This document shows, piece after piece, positions 43,753-51,382 of a DNA stretch of 64,000 nt (the stretch's first letter is position 1; each line of letters starts with the position of its first letter). Origin of the DNA: Pseudosporangium ferrugineum (GTDB lineage: Bacteria > Actinomycetota > Actinomycetes > Mycobacteriales > Micromonosporaceae); contig NZ_PVZG01000006.1 in the NCBI RefSeq assembly GCF_003002065.1, forward strand, positions 1-64,000, given 5' to 3'. A model generated the notes under the pieces. The model searched no databases. It was not told the origin of the DNA and saw only the letters and a program-made list of their open reading frames with translations. The position numbers and the translations under genes were made by a program.

Positions 43753-45324
43753 TCAGTCGATGGTCGCGCACCACCGCACCGCGTCGCGGGGATCCGGCGC
43801 GCTGCCGTCCCCGGCCAGGGCCGCGTAGAGGTCCCGCGCGAGCTCCGGCCGGGTCGAGCCGCCCAGGGCCAGGGTGAGGCCGGCCCAGTCGTCGTCGTTG
43901 CCGGCTCCGGCCACGATGGCCGATCGGTAGTGCCCGGCGGCCGCTCGAGGGTCGCCGGCGAGCAGTGCCCGATCCCCGGCGGGCAGGCCGGTCGCCCCGG
44001 CACGGACGGCCGCGAGAATCCGCGGGGAGACCCCGGTGTCCGCGCCGCTCGCCGCGGCGGCGGGCGGAGGGCGGGACCCGTTTCGCCAGGCGGTCACCAG
44101 CTCCGCCCGCGCCGAGGCGGGGATGCGCCGATTGGCCAGCAACCACACCAATTCGTTCACCGCGCCGCAGATGCCGGCGATCCGCAGGTCCCCCGGGCTG
44201 ACCGGCTCCTGGGCCCAGGCGTCCAGGGTGTCGCGCATCCGGCGGACGAAACGGCTGCCCGTAATCGTGAGCTCGCCCGAGCGGGCCAGCGTCGCGGCGG
44301 CCTGCGCGGTCTGGGCACGCCAGTACGCGAACTGGCGACGGTCGTGCCGGCGCCAGAAGTCAGTCACGCCGAGATGCGCGTACGTGCCCTGGAGCAGGCC
44401 GCGGATCGGGCGCGGGTCGCCACGCCACGGCGCCCGGTAGCGCGGTTCCCGGTCTCCGGAGTCCAGGTCGACCAGGTCGAGCACGGCTCCGAGCTTCAGG
44501 TGCTGGGTCTCGTGGAGCAGAAGCATGGCCATCGAGGTGCCGGTGGCCGGCGGGGCGATCGCGAGGGACCCGCAGGCGTGGCTGCTCGACGCGCTGCGCT
44601 CCGTACGGTCGCCGGGTGCTTGCAGCGGCACGAAGGAGCGCACCATCCGGCCGACGATGCGCGCGTGCCGCGGATGGCCGGCGAGCAGGATCTTCCAGCC
44701 CTCCCGGCAGAGGGCGGTGAAGCCGGCGAGATCGAACCGCCGGTCGGCCAGTGGCATCCCGTACCGGTCGCGGTACTGATCGACGTCCTCGACGGCGACG
44801 GCCGGGCCGCCCAGGTCGCCGAGGTCGACCACCGAGCGGGGGCCGGGCGCGGCGGGTTTGCCGTCGGCGGTCAATGCCGCACCGTCGAACGCCAGACGGA
44901 GCGGCACCTCGGACTCGGTCAGCGCGCCCAGCCCGGGCAGGGTGACCGCACCGGCCGAGGGCGGCACGTCGAGGGTGAACGGCAGGCCGGCGCGGATTGC
45001 TGCCGTGGCGGCCAGGGCGTGGAGGTATCCGAGGTCGCCGTGTTTCGGGTACGTGCTCGCCCAGGCGTCGACCTGGGGGTGGGACAGGACCTCGTCGACC
45101 GTCCGGGGGGAGTGGGCGTGGACGGACAGGAGGAGGCGTACGGGGGCCTCGACCGGGCGGCCGGCCGCGCGGGCGTCGCGGACCACTCCCCAGAGCAGGA
45201 TGCGGCGTTTGGCGAGCTGGCCGGCCAGGAGTTGGGTGATGGCCTCGTCGGAGCCGTGACCGGAGGCCAGGCTGTCGAGCTCGTCCGTGGTCAACGTCAG
45301 CGGCCGCACGCCACATATTGTCAC
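43753..45324 (-). CDS. HExxH-motif putative peptide beta-hydroxylase (set 2)
   Basis: A 523-residue paralogue of the 25806-27425 protein. HETQH at residues 271-275 lies in LLLHETQHLKLGAVLDLVDL, followed by LLQGTYAHLGVTDFWRR, almost the same second motif as in the first member (LFQGVYAHTGVTDYWR). An iron/2-oxoglutarate hydroxylase acting on the FxS peptide is the family-based guess; a zinc protease is the alternative. It is convergent with fxsT and is not coupled to the second fxsB. GTG 45324 is the start, giving MTICGVRPLTL. The next minus-strand gene upstream, a transpeptidase, ends 22 bases away. Confidence 0.8.
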   Translation of the reverse strand: MTICGVRPLTLTTDELDSLASGHGSDEAITQLLAGQLAKRRILLWGVVRDARAAGRPVEAPVRLLLSVHAHSPRTVDEVLSHPQVDAWASTYPKHGDLGYLHALAATAAIRAGLPFTLDVPPSAGAVTLPGLGALTESEVPLRLAFDGAALTADGKPAAPGPRSVVDLGDLGGPAVAVEDVDQYRDRYGMPLADRRFDLAGFTALCREGWKILLAGHPRHARIVGRMVRSFVPLQAPGDRTERSASSSHACGSLAIAPPATGTSMAMLLLHETQHLKLGAVLDLVDLDSGDREPRYRAPWRGDPRPIRGLLQGTYAHLGVTDFWRRHDRRQFAYWRAQTAQAAATLARSGELTITGSRFVRRMRDTLDAWAQEPVSPGDLRIAGICGAVNELVWLLANRRIPASARAELVTAWRNGSRPPPAAAASGADTGVSPRILAAVRAGATGLPAGDRALLAGDPRAAAGHYRSAIVAGAGNDDDWAGLTLALGGSTRPELARDLYAALAGDGSAPDPRDAVRWCATID

Positions 45325-45346
45325 GTGCGTCGATGGGTGGGGCCCG

Positions 45347-46135
45347 TCAGTAGACCCAGACCTTGGTCTTCAGCGGGATCTTGCCGGAGGACCAGAGGTA
45401 GTTCATCGCCGGGACCGAGAGGCGGGCGCAGCCGTGGGAGGCCGGGTACGGGGGCACGCTCGCCGACCCGTGCACCGCGATGCCGCCGTTGAAGTATTTC
45501 GGGCGCCACAGCATGCCGAGCGGGGCGTTGCGCCAGCCGTCGATCTGGCGGGAGACCGTGAACTTGCCGCTGGGGGTGTCCGCGAGGTACGTCCGGCCGT
45601 CGTGCTCGTAATGCTCGTACGAGCCGGTCGACGTGTTGAAGACCTCGGTCACCTTGCCGTCGTCGACGAGCATCAGGAGCTGGCGCTTCTTGCTGATCTC
45701 GATGACCCGGCCGCTGCGGCTCTTCGCCTTCGGGCGTACCCCCTGGTCCAGGGCCTGTTGGGTCTTGGGTCCCACCACGCCGTCGCGGGTGAGGCCGGCC
45801 GCCTTCTGGAGCGCGTAGACCGCCTGCTGGGTCTTCGAGCCGAAGCTGCCGTCCGCCTTGCCGTTCCAGTAACCGAGGGCGGTGAGGCGCTGCTGCAACG
45901 CCACGACCTTGTCGCCCTTCGCGCCGCTCTTCAGCTTCTTGGGCTTCGGGGGCTTGGTGGGGGTCGCCGGCTCCGACGGGGCCGGCGCGGAAGCGGAGGC
46001 CGAGGGCGCGGCGCTCGTCGTGGTGCCGGACGGCGCCGGGGCCGCGGCCGGGTCGGAGCCGCCCGTGTCGCAGCCGGCAACCAGGGACACCGCCGTGGCC
46101 AGGGCCACGGCATAGGTCAGAGCTTTGCGCACCAC
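45347..46135 (-). CDS. L,D-transpeptidase lipoprotein with peptidoglycan-binding domain
   Basis: A 262-residue cell-wall enzyme. The lipobox VSLVAGC puts the lipidated Cys at residue 22, followed by an Ala/Pro/Ser-rich linker, a PG_binding_1 domain (GAKGDKVVALQQRLTALGYW ... GVVGPKTQQALDQG), and a YkuD domain whose catalytic motif is AVHGSASVPPYPASHGCARLS. It would make 3-3 cross-links in peptidoglycan on the outer face of the membrane. Start ATG 46135 gives a normal signal peptide. It sits between the FxS cluster and a strong palindromic terminator, and nothing links it to the FxS system except nearness. Confidence 0.92.
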   Translation of the reverse strand: MVRKALTYAVALATAVSLVAGCDTGGSDPAAAPAPSGTTTSAAPSASASAPAPSEPATPTKPPKPKKLKSGAKGDKVVALQQRLTALGYWNGKADGSFGSKTQQAVYALQKAAGLTRDGVVGPKTQQALDQGVRPKAKSRSGRVIEISKKRQLLMLVDDGKVTEVFNTSTGSYEHYEHDGRTYLADTPSGKFTVSRQIDGWRNAPLGMLWRPKYFNGGIAVHGSASVPPYPASHGCARLSVPAMNYLWSSGKIPLKTKVWVY

Positions 46136-46257
46136 GCCTCCTCACCACCGATGATCACACGGGTGGACCCATCATGACCACCGATGTCCAATGAACCCTT
46201 GACATCGAGCCCGACGGTTGGCGGCACTGCCGGCACCCCACGTTGAAAAGGTTCAGT

Positions 46258-46295
46258 GTAGGAGCGCGACCGGACCGGTCCGGTCGCGCTCCTAC
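46258..46295. terminator. 38-bp perfect palindrome, bidirectional terminator
   Basis: GTAGGAGCGCGACCGGACC at 46258-46276 is followed directly by its exact reverse complement at 46277-46295. The RNA would form a 17-bp stem with a tiny loop from either strand. It lies five bases after the ThuA-ricin gene stop and upstream of the transpeptidase gene, so it most likely ends the ThuA-ricin transcript. Confidence 0.85.
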
Positions 46296-46299
46296 GCGG

Positions 46300-47664
46300 T
46301 CACGGCTGGGCGGTCAGGCGGAAGCTCTGCGCCGCGGTGCCGTTGCAGGCGTACTGGACGAGCTGGACGCTGTCGGCGGTCGAGGCGGCCGGCACGTCGA
46401 GGCACTTCCCGCTGTTGCGGTTCACGAGGTGGTAGTAGCCGTCCCCCTCCGCGACCGGCTGCCACTGCTGGTTGGTGCCACCCGAGTACGCCCACGTCTG
46501 GATCGGCGCGTTGTCGGCAGCCGACACGTTGGTCACGTCGAGCGCCTGAGCGCTGTTGCCGCGATTGTTGACGCGTACGTAGGAGCCGGTGACCGTGGCG
46601 AACTGGTACTGCTGGGCGTTCGAGGTGTTGCAGGCGTACTGCTGGATCGGCGTGCCGCTGGTGGTTCCGGCGGCCCGCGCGTCCACGCACTTCCCGCTGT
46701 TCCGGTTGGTCAGCGTGTACCACCGGGCCGGGTCGATCGGGTCGGCCGGCGGCGGCGTGGTGCCGGTCGAGCCGCCGAGCCAGAGCAGGCCGTTGATCAG
46801 CCACTGGTTCTGCTGCGCGCTGGCGAACGTCGAGGACGTACGGGTGTTCGTCTCGTAGTTCATCCCGTTGTGTCCGAAGTTCGCGTACAGCATCTTGTAG
46901 TTCCGGTTGGTCCACAGCAGGGGGTAGTAGCCGCTGCGCCACTGCTGGTTCGGGTCGGAGCCGACCGGGAAGCTCGACGCGTCGATCGAGGCCAGCACGT
47001 CGATGTCCGGGTTCTGGCGCAGGTCGCGGCTCCACGAGTACCACTCGCTGACCGAGGACGTGATCGTGGTCGGGAGGCCGGCGGTGGACGGGTGATCGCG
47101 GTCCTCGATCCGCAGCGTCTCGGCGGTCGGCCCCCAGGTGTTGGTCTGGAAGTTCCCCGAGCCCAGGAACGTGTTGTAGTACCAGCTCCACGAGTTCGCG
47201 TCGGTGGTGAAGGCGCTCACGTGGAAGCCCAGCCAGGCGCCACCGTTCTGCACGTACTGCTGGAACGCGGCGCGCCGGTCCGCCGGCGGGCCGTCGTCCA
47301 AGAACATGATCACCTTGTACGCCGAGAGCCCGCTCGCGCTGAGCCGGCTCCAGTCGGTGGTGGCCTCCCAGGTGAAGCCGTACTGGGCGCCGGCCCGGGG
47401 GAACCAGTCGCGCGCCTCCTTGTCGAAGTCGATGTGCGCGGCGTCCCAGGTGCCGTTGTAGAAGGCCAGGACCTTGAAGGGGGCGGCGGCTGCCGGGGCC
47501 GCGGTCGCCGGGGCGGCGTGGGCCGGGGCGGCGGTCGCCGGGGCGGCGTGGGCCGGGGCGGCGGTCGCCGGGGCGGCGTGGGCCTGCGGTGTGGCGAGGG
47601 TGGTGGCGGCAGTGAGCAGCCCCATGGCCGTGATCAGGGCACGGCGGAGCGAACTTCGCACCAT
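46300..47664 (-). CDS. secreted ThuA-domain protein with ricin-type lectin domain
   Basis: A 454-residue exported protein. After the signal peptide (ALITAMGLLTAATTLATPQAHA) comes a linker of about three copies of a ten-residue Ala/Pro repeat (APATAAPAHA), a ThuA-like domain (FKVLAFYNGTWDAAHIDFDKEA ... DDGPPADRRAAFQQYVQNGGAWLGFHV), and at residues about 320-454 a ricin B-type beta-trefoil with three QxW-like repeats (YTLTNRNSGKCVDARA; YHLVNRNSGKCLDVPA). It probably binds and acts on a polysaccharide; ThuA proteins are linked to sugar metabolism. The start is ATG 47664. A perfect 38-bp palindrome directly follows its stop. Confidence 0.88.
   Translation of the reverse strand: MVRSSLRRALITAMGLLTAATTLATPQAHAAPATAAPAHAAPATAAPAHAAPATAAPAAAAPFKVLAFYNGTWDAAHIDFDKEARDWFPRAGAQYGFTWEATTDWSRLSASGLSAYKVIMFLDDGPPADRRAAFQQYVQNGGAWLGFHVSAFTTDANSWSWYYNTFLGSGNFQTNTWGPTAETLRIEDRDHPSTAGLPTTITSSVSEWYSWSRDLRQNPDIDVLASIDASSFPVGSDPNQQWRSGYYPLLWTNRNYKMLYANFGHNGMNYETNTRTSSTFASAQQNQWLINGLLWLGGSTGTTPPPADPIDPARWYTLTNRNSGKCVDARAAGTTSGTPIQQYACNTSNAQQYQFATVTGSYVRVNNRGNSAQALDVTNVSAADNAPIQTWAYSGGTNQQWQPVAEGDGYYHLVNRNSGKCLDVPAASTADSVQLVQYACNGTAAQSFRLTAQP
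47495..47584. repeat. 30-bp in-frame tandem repeat encoding the Ala/Pro linker
   Basis: About three near-identical 30-base units (GCCGGGGCGGCGTGGGCCGG and neighbours) encode the APATAAPAHA linker of the ThuA-ricin protein. Since the unit is a multiple of three, changes in copy number would alter linker length without a frameshift. Confidence 0.75.
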
Positions 47665-47893
47665 GTCGGTTCCTCGGGGGAGTCGGGGCGGGGACGGCGG
47701 CCGCTGCGGACATCTTCAGTCATCGATGTGGTGGGCACAAGGTTAAGAAGACTAATAGTTAATTCAAGTGCCGATCCCAACGAAGATCAACTGTGGGTCA
47801 GGACGGGAATGCGCTGCGTGGAGCCCTTGACGGGCCGGCCGATCAGGCGACCGGTGGATGTGGCGGAGAAAAAGAATCAAGTACCCTTCGCCT

Positions 47894-48532
47894 ATGTCAT
47901 GGAAGGCAAGTGCCCGGCACGGCGTACGCGAGGCGCCCGCCGGCCTCGCCCTCCTGCAGGACCTGATCAACACCCGGGCCACCATGTCGTACGGCGCCGA
48001 CCTGCTCGCCTCGCAGGACGACGCCCAGCGCTGGCTCAGCGAGGCCCTCGCCACCTGGTCCCGCGTCGTCGGCCTGCCTGCCCCCGTGCTGCTGCTCTCC
48101 TCGACCGACCTCCGCTCGCTGCGCCGCCTCCGCACCACCTTCGAGGGCGTGATCCTCGCCGGCAGCGGCCGCGGCGCCACCCAGGACGGCGCCCTGCCCC
48201 CGGCCGACGTGCCGGTCAGCCTGGTCCCCGACGCCGAAGGCTGGGTCCGGATGATCCCGGCCGGCCGCGGCACCCGCTGGCTCGCGTCGGCGCTCTGGGC
48301 GGAGGCGCTCCTCGCCCAGCAGGCGGGGCTGTGGCCGCGGCTCAAACTGTGCAACAACCTCGAGTGCCGGGCCGCCTTCTTCGACACGTCCCGCAACAAC
48401 AGCGGCGTCTGGCACGACGTGAGCACCTGCGGCAACACGGCCAACTTGAGGGCCTTCCGGGAACGCAAGCGCCTGATGGGCGGCACGGGCGGCCAGCCCG
48501 GCCCGTCGGTCCAACGCCCCGACCTGGCCTGA
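47894..48532 (+). CDS. CGNR zinc-finger (ABATE-type) regulator
   Basis: A 212-residue protein whose C-terminal 50 residues hold the CGNR-type finger: LKLCNNLECRAAFFDTSRNN ... WHDVSTCGNTANLRAFRERKR, with four Cys ligands and the CGN signature. The N-terminal ABATE-like part (LLQDLINTRATMSYGADLL) is a probable stress- or ligand-sensing domain, and such proteins are predicted transcription regulators. The frame extends 12 codons further up, but ATG 47894 (MSWKASARHG) begins the recognisable region. It is divergent from the ThuA-ricin gene; the AT-rich 47740-47765 (GAAGACTAATAGTTAATTC) probably carries promoters for one or both. Confidence 0.85.
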   Translation: MSWKASARHGVREAPAGLALLQDLINTRATMSYGADLLASQDDAQRWLSEALATWSRVVGLPAPVLLLSSTDLRSLRRLRTTFEGVILAGSGRGATQDGALPPADVPVSLVPDAEGWVRMIPAGRGTRWLASALWAEALLAQQAGLWPRLKLCNNLECRAAFFDTSRNNSGVWHDVSTCGNTANLRAFRERKRLMGGTGGQPGPSVQRPDLA

Positions 48533-48894
48533 CGCCAACCCCCGCCGCGCCACCCCGCCCGCGCCGGCTGGACCGCGTAACCCCGATCCCGGTCGTGTCG
48601 CCCCGGCCTGGTCCTAACTGCCCCGGTATAGCCCGCGCCGTCCCCGCGCAGGTCCGCGACGCCCGGGTTGCCCTGCTCGGCCCGCTTTGCCCTGCTCCGC
48701 CCGTGTTGCCCCGGTCCGCCCACGTCGCCCTGGTCCGCCCACGTCGCCCTGGTCCGCCCACGTCGCCCTGGTCCGCCCATGTCGCCCCAACCGCGTCGCC
48801 CCGGTTGCGTCGTTCTGGCCGTGTCGGCCGAGGTCGGCGCGGTTGTCGGGGGAGTGGCGGGAACCAGCGGGCTTCGGCGGGCGACTATGGGTAC
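48533..48894. other. intergenic region dominated by repeats
   Basis: 362 bases with no supported gene. The central part is the 19-bp repeat array described separately; flanking bases are C-rich on this strand (48533-48660) and G-rich near 48835-48885. A GTG-rich shadow frame crosses it without meaning. The promoter of the zf-HC2 gene should be in the last 100 bases. Confidence 0.5.
48661..48793. repeat. 19-bp tandem repeat, about 7 copies
   Basis: Units of 19 bases begin with GCCC and end with GGTCC or a near variant; the three central copies (48718-48774, GCCCACGTCGCCCTGGTCC) are identical and the outer ones are diverged. It is not CRISPR: there are no unique spacers. It lies between the CGNR gene and the zf-HC2 gene. 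Confidence 0.8.
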
Positions 48895-49797
48895 ATGGCG
48901 TGTGAGCGGTGGCGCGAGATGCTGTCTGCGCAACTGGACGGCGAGGACGATCCGGCCGACAGGGGACGGGTCGACGAGCATCTGGCCGGGTGTGCCGGCT
49001 GCCGGGAGTGGTTCGAGCGGGCTGCGGCGGTCAACCGGCTGACGCGTACCGGCCTGGTGACCGACGTGCCGGACCTCACCGACTCGATTCTCGCCGCCCT
49101 CGCCGTTCCCGGCGCACCGCCGGCAACCGGGGAGGCCGGAAGCCTGTCATCGCGGTCCGGGCGGGCGCTGTGGGGCGGCCGGCTGAGGGAGTGGTTCGCC
49201 GTCTCGCGGCCTGAGGCGGGAGCGGATGCCGGGGTCAAGGTGCCGTGGCGGGCCCGGGTGACCGCCACGCTCTACGTGGCTCTCGCCGCGGTCGGTGCGG
49301 TGCAACTCATTCTCGGACTTGACCAGGTCGGCGGCGCGGCCAGCAGCCTGCATGTGCACAGCGGCGTCGACGCGACCCCCGGGCACCTGTGGCACGAGTC
49401 GGCGGCCTGGAACGTGGCGGTGGGGGCCGGCTTCCTGTTCATCGCGCTGCGGCGTAACCGGCCGGCCGGTCTGGTGCCGATGCTGACCGCGTTCGTGGGG
49501 ATGCTGTTGCTGCTGTCGGTCAACGACCTGTCGGCGGCCCGGGTGGATGCGACCCGCCTGGTCAGCCACGGTTTCGTGCTGCTCGGCTACCTGCTCGTGG
49601 TGGCGCTGACCCGGGTCGGCGGCGGCTCGGCCCAGCCGCCGGGCGACCGGTCCGGCCTCGGCAGCCGCTGGCACCTGGCACAGGAGGAGGCGGCGGAGGG
49701 CGAGAACGCGCCCCGCCCGCCCAAGCTTCGCCTGGTCCCCCGCGGCCCCCTGACCGCCACCCACGAGCCCACAACCCCGGACCGCCGCGCCGCGTAA
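48895..49797 (+). CDS. zf-HC2 domain membrane protein, possible anti-sigma factor
   Basis: A 300-residue protein. Residues 1-40 hold Cys3, His29, Cys33 and Cys36 (HLAGCAGCREWFE), the zinc-binding anti-sigma pattern, followed after a linker by about four membrane helices between residues 118 and 240 (VTATLYVALAAVGAVQLILG; WNVAVGAGFLFIAL; LVPMLTAFVGMLLLL; HGFVLLGYLLVVALT) and a basic C-terminal tail. Such proteins hold an ECF sigma factor at the membrane, but no sigma gene is beside it, so the partner is unknown. ATG 48895 gives MACERWREM. Confidence 0.8.
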   Translation: MACERWREMLSAQLDGEDDPADRGRVDEHLAGCAGCREWFERAAAVNRLTRTGLVTDVPDLTDSILAALAVPGAPPATGEAGSLSSRSGRALWGGRLREWFAVSRPEAGADAGVKVPWRARVTATLYVALAAVGAVQLILGLDQVGGAASSLHVHSGVDATPGHLWHESAAWNVAVGAGFLFIALRRNRPAGLVPMLTAFVGMLLLLSVNDLSAARVDATRLVSHGFVLLGYLLVVALTRVGGGSAQPPGDRSGLGSRWHLAQEEAAEGENAPRPPKLRLVPRGPLTATHEPTTPDRRAA

Positions 49798-49970
49798 CCC
49801 GAACGCGACGTCCGGCCCGCCCGGCATGGGGTTACCCGAACGCGACGTTCCGGCCCGCCGGGCCGCGAGAGCCGAACGCCATGTGCCGGACCGCCGGGCG
49901 GGTGGCTCCGAACGCGACGTCCCGGCCCGCCGCGCCATGTGACCCGAAGGCCATGTGCCGGCCCCGGACC
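49798..49970. repeat. degenerate 25- to 45-bp repeats after the zf-HC2 gene
   Basis: Four or more diverged copies of a block related to CCGAACGCGACGTCCCGGCCCGCC occur between the zf-HC2 stop and the next gene. The pattern is clear but copies differ at several bases. It may be a selfish or slippage-derived repeat, and no function is visible. Confidence 0.6.
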
Positions 49971-50008
49971 CGGGTCGCGTGCGCGGTGGCGCCGGCTCCG
50001 GGGCCGGA

Positions 50009-50242
50009 TCAGCGTTCGCGGGGGCGGACGGACAGTTCACGCCACTCGTCCGTGCCGGTCAGCAGAGCTCGGACCATGTCGAAGGCGGCGTCCTCGCTGT
50101 CGTACTCGAAGAAGTGCGAGACTCCGTCCGCGCCGCCCGCGCGTTGTTCCACGTACCACTGGTCGCCGCTCGTTCGCAGATACACGTCCTTGCGGGCGAC
50201 GCGTCCCCATCTGCCGTTCCACCAGTGCTTACGCTGTTCCAT
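50009..50242 (-). CDS. small conserved hypothetical protein
   Basis: A 77-residue acidic-ended protein (MEQRKHWWNGRWGRVARKDV ... TGTDEWRELSVRPRER). The segment DVYLRTSGDQWYVEQRAGG followed by SHFFEYDSEDAAFDMVRALL is protein-like with aromatic residues and good codon bias, and resembles short proteins common in actinomycetes. No catalytic motif, membrane helix or signal is seen. ATG 50242 is the start. I do not know its function. Confidence 0.7.
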   Translation of the reverse strand: MEQRKHWWNGRWGRVARKDVYLRTSGDQWYVEQRAGGADGVSHFFEYDSEDAAFDMVRALLTGTDEWRELSVRPRER

Positions 50243-50305
50243 CCCGGCACTGTATCGAACATCTGTTCGAACAGTGCCGGGTGGGTTGATCTTTTCCGAA
50301 AGCGA

Positions 50306-50755
50306 TCAGCGGGGCGGTTCCTGCTGGTGCCGGCCGAGGATGTCGTTGACCGCGCCGGGGGCCACCTGCTGGCGGACGAGGGCGTCGCGGATCTCGGTCA
50401 GGAGCTTGACCTCTTCGCTGGGGGCCTCCGGCGGGGGCTCCTCGCCCCGCTTGCGGCGCTCCGCGAGCTTGTTCAGCGGGAAGACGACGAGGAAGTACAG
50501 CACCGCCGCGGTCAGCAGGAAGGTGATGACCGAGTTGATGAACGAGGCATAGTCGAAGTCGACGCCGCGAACGGTCCACTTCCCGGCGCCCGTGCCGGTG
50601 CCGCCGCCCATCAGCTGGATCAGTGGCTTGAGGAACGCGTTGGTGAAGGCGGTGACGACGGCGGTGAAGGCGGCGCCGATGACGATGCCGACCGCCAGGT
50701 CGACGACGTTGCCGCGCATGATGAAGTCTTTGAAGCCTTTGAGCATCGAGCCCAT
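50306..50755 (-). CDS. mscL: large-conductance mechanosensitive channel MscL
   Basis: A 149-residue inner-membrane channel that opens under turgor stress. The hallmark N-terminus LKGFKDFIMRGNVVDLAVGIVIGAAFTAVV (TM1) and SFINSVITFLLTAAVLYFLVVFPLNKL (TM2) are present, with the cytoplasmic helix KLLTEIRDALVRQ at the end. AGGAG nine bases before ATG 50755 fixes the start. It follows the STAS gene on the same strand after 85 bases and may share its transcript. Confidence 0.95.
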   Translation of the reverse strand: MGSMLKGFKDFIMRGNVVDLAVGIVIGAAFTAVVTAFTNAFLKPLIQLMGGGTGTGAGKWTVRGVDFDYASFINSVITFLLTAAVLYFLVVFPLNKLAERRKRGEEPPPEAPSEEVKLLTEIRDALVRQQVAPGAVNDILGRHQQEPPR

Positions 50756-50840
50756 GAAGCCACTCCTGCCATGAGAGCCGAGAAGGAACCGACGGCAGCA
50801 GTTGCCCGCAGCCGGTCAGCGACAAACTACGCCGACCGCC

Positions 50841-51194
50841 TCAATCGAGCGCGGGTTCCTCAGCCGTGACAGCCTCGTCCACCGTCGGGTAGGTGTGCAG
50901 CACCTCGACCAGCCCGGACACCTCGAGGATGCGCAGCACGCCGCGCTGGGGTGCGGCCAGGCGCACCACGCCGCCGGCGTCGTCGGTGCTGTTCTTGGCG
51001 CGCACGAACACCGACAGGCCGGTGGAGTCGCAGAACGAGACCTCGGCCAGGTCGAAGACCAGGCGGGTGCGACCCTTCTCGAGCAGGTCGCTGATCTGGT
51101 CCTGTAGTTGTGGAGCGGTAGCCATGTCGAGCTCGCCGGCGACCGACACGACGACGACGTCGCCGCGCTGCTCCGTTTGTACCGTCAGGGACAT
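50841..51194 (-). CDS. STAS-domain anti-sigma factor antagonist
   Basis: A 117-residue SpoIIAA/RsbV-like protein made of a single STAS domain. The phosphorylatable Ser is in FCDSTGLSVFV, and the start GDVVVVSVAGELDMATAPQL is typical. In its unphosphorylated form it would bind an anti-sigma kinase and release a sigma factor; partner kinases are not adjacent. It is divergent from the stressosome operon with 188 bases between, suggesting shared control of stress-signalling genes. Confidence 0.9.
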   Translation of the reverse strand: MSLTVQTEQRGDVVVVSVAGELDMATAPQLQDQISDLLEKGRTRLVFDLAEVSFCDSTGLSVFVRAKNSTDDAGGVVRLAAPQRGVLRILEVSGLVEVLHTYPTVDEAVTAEEPALD

Positions 51195-51382
51195 TCAGGA
51201 CCTCCCAGTTATGGCGAGAACGTTACTCCACGCAGCGGGCGGTCCGCAGAACGGGGAGACCGGCTGACCATGGGATATTAGTTGGCCGACGGCAAGTAAG
51301 AGCGGACGCCGATGGTAAAGTCCGGCCCGGCTGCCCGCGACGTGCGCGCAGGCCGGTCCGGCAGAGGTCACGGGAGGCAGCA

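Noticed and set aside
46243..49797. 1184-residue plus-strand frame
   Set aside because: Only its last 300 residues, from ATG 48895, are a real protein (zf-HC2). The rest is antisense to the ThuA-ricin gene or crosses repeats.
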